DNA from: an uncultured Bacilli bacterium
Lineage (GTDB): Bacteria; Bacillota_I; Bacilli_A; RF39; UBA660
DNA: 5,410 nucleotides
Reading direction: 5' to 3'
NCBI GenBank assembly: GCA_948760655.1
Contig: CAQBKK010000058.1
Location: 1-5,410 of the forward strand
Shown: piece by piece, positions 5,366 to 5,410 of the stretch
Layout: each line of letters starts with the position of its first letter
Position numbering within the stretch: the stretch's first letter is position 1
Made by a program: the position numbers and the translations under genes
Notes under the pieces: model-generated
Told to the model about the DNA's origin: nothing
What the model saw: only the letters and a program-made list of their open reading frames with translations
The model's database searches: none

Positions 5366-5410
5366 ATGAATTGTCGGGAAAAGCCAGAAAAGAAAATCAA
5401 GATAGATGAA
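5366..5410 (+). CDS. Possible start of a further gene, cut by the window edge
   Basis: ATG 5366 opens a frame that stays open for the 15 codons left, reading MNCREKPEKKIKIDE. It begins 12 bases after the queH stop, and no terminator lies between, so it could be the next gene of the same transcript. The ribosome binding site is weak (only a GAAGA at 5354-5358). The product cannot be named from so few residues. Confidence 0.3.
   Translation, partial: MNCREKPEKKIKIDE

Noticed and set aside
1..5410. CRISPR array, tRNA or rRNA genes, riboswitch
   Set aside because: No regularly spaced repeats, no cloverleaf or rRNA-like segment, and no leader longer than about 230 bases with a recognisable conserved core was seen on reading through the window.
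1..5410. TGA reassigned to tryptophan, as in Mycoplasma
   Set aside because: Tryptophans in the clear genes are TGG and no conserved gene is interrupted by TGA, so the standard bacterial code fits.

Overview
The window is strongly AT-rich and its chromosomal genes point to a low-GC Gram-positive bacterium (Bacillota, or a wall-bearing relative in the Erysipelotrichia/RF39-like range). This is inferred from base composition, AGG-type ribosome binding sites, a dcw-type order ftsW-murG-ftsQ(divIB), and A/T-ending codons. All five complete genes lie on the + strand. The code looks standard: tryptophan is read from TGG, and stops are TAA or TAG (2 and 3 cases, no TGA).

Left flank (1-297). The window opens inside a decayed open frame. 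Its first part is clearly an IS200/IS605-family TnpA transposase fragment. It breaks off at the HUH motif and runs on, in the same frame, into a short piece that resembles the EEVGEL motif of MazG-like pyrophosphohydrolases. A T-rich spacer with an extended -10 promoter follows and leads to the next gene.

Accessory gene (298-1422). This encodes a 374-residue protein with a class I SAM-binding (spermidine-synthase/methyltransferase-like) Rossmann core and no recognised specific function. A short coding-like remnant and a hairpin-T-tract terminator separate it from the cell-wall genes.

Wall and division block (1584-4741). ftsW encodes a SEDS peptidoglycan polymerase, murG the lipid II-forming GlcNAc transferase, and ftsQ/divIB the divisome POTRA protein. 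MurG completes lipid II, FtsW polymerises it at the septum, and FtsQ/DivIB helps recruit and regulate the FtsW-containing complex. The block is not tightly packed as in a classical dcw operon. A 227-base spacer carrying an apparent frameshifted gene remnant separates ftsW from murG, and a terminator overlapping the murG stop codon separates murG from ftsQ.

Right end (4745-5410). queH (epoxyqueuosine reductase, last step of queuosine synthesis in tRNA) starts at TTG three bases after ftsQ stops and is probably translationally coupled to it. A possible new reading frame begins at 5366 and runs off the window. I see no clear sign of an undescribed multi-gene system. The most unusual points are the TnpA/MazG-like chimera, the uncharacterised SAM-binding protein, the remnant inside the dcw block, and the queH coupling.
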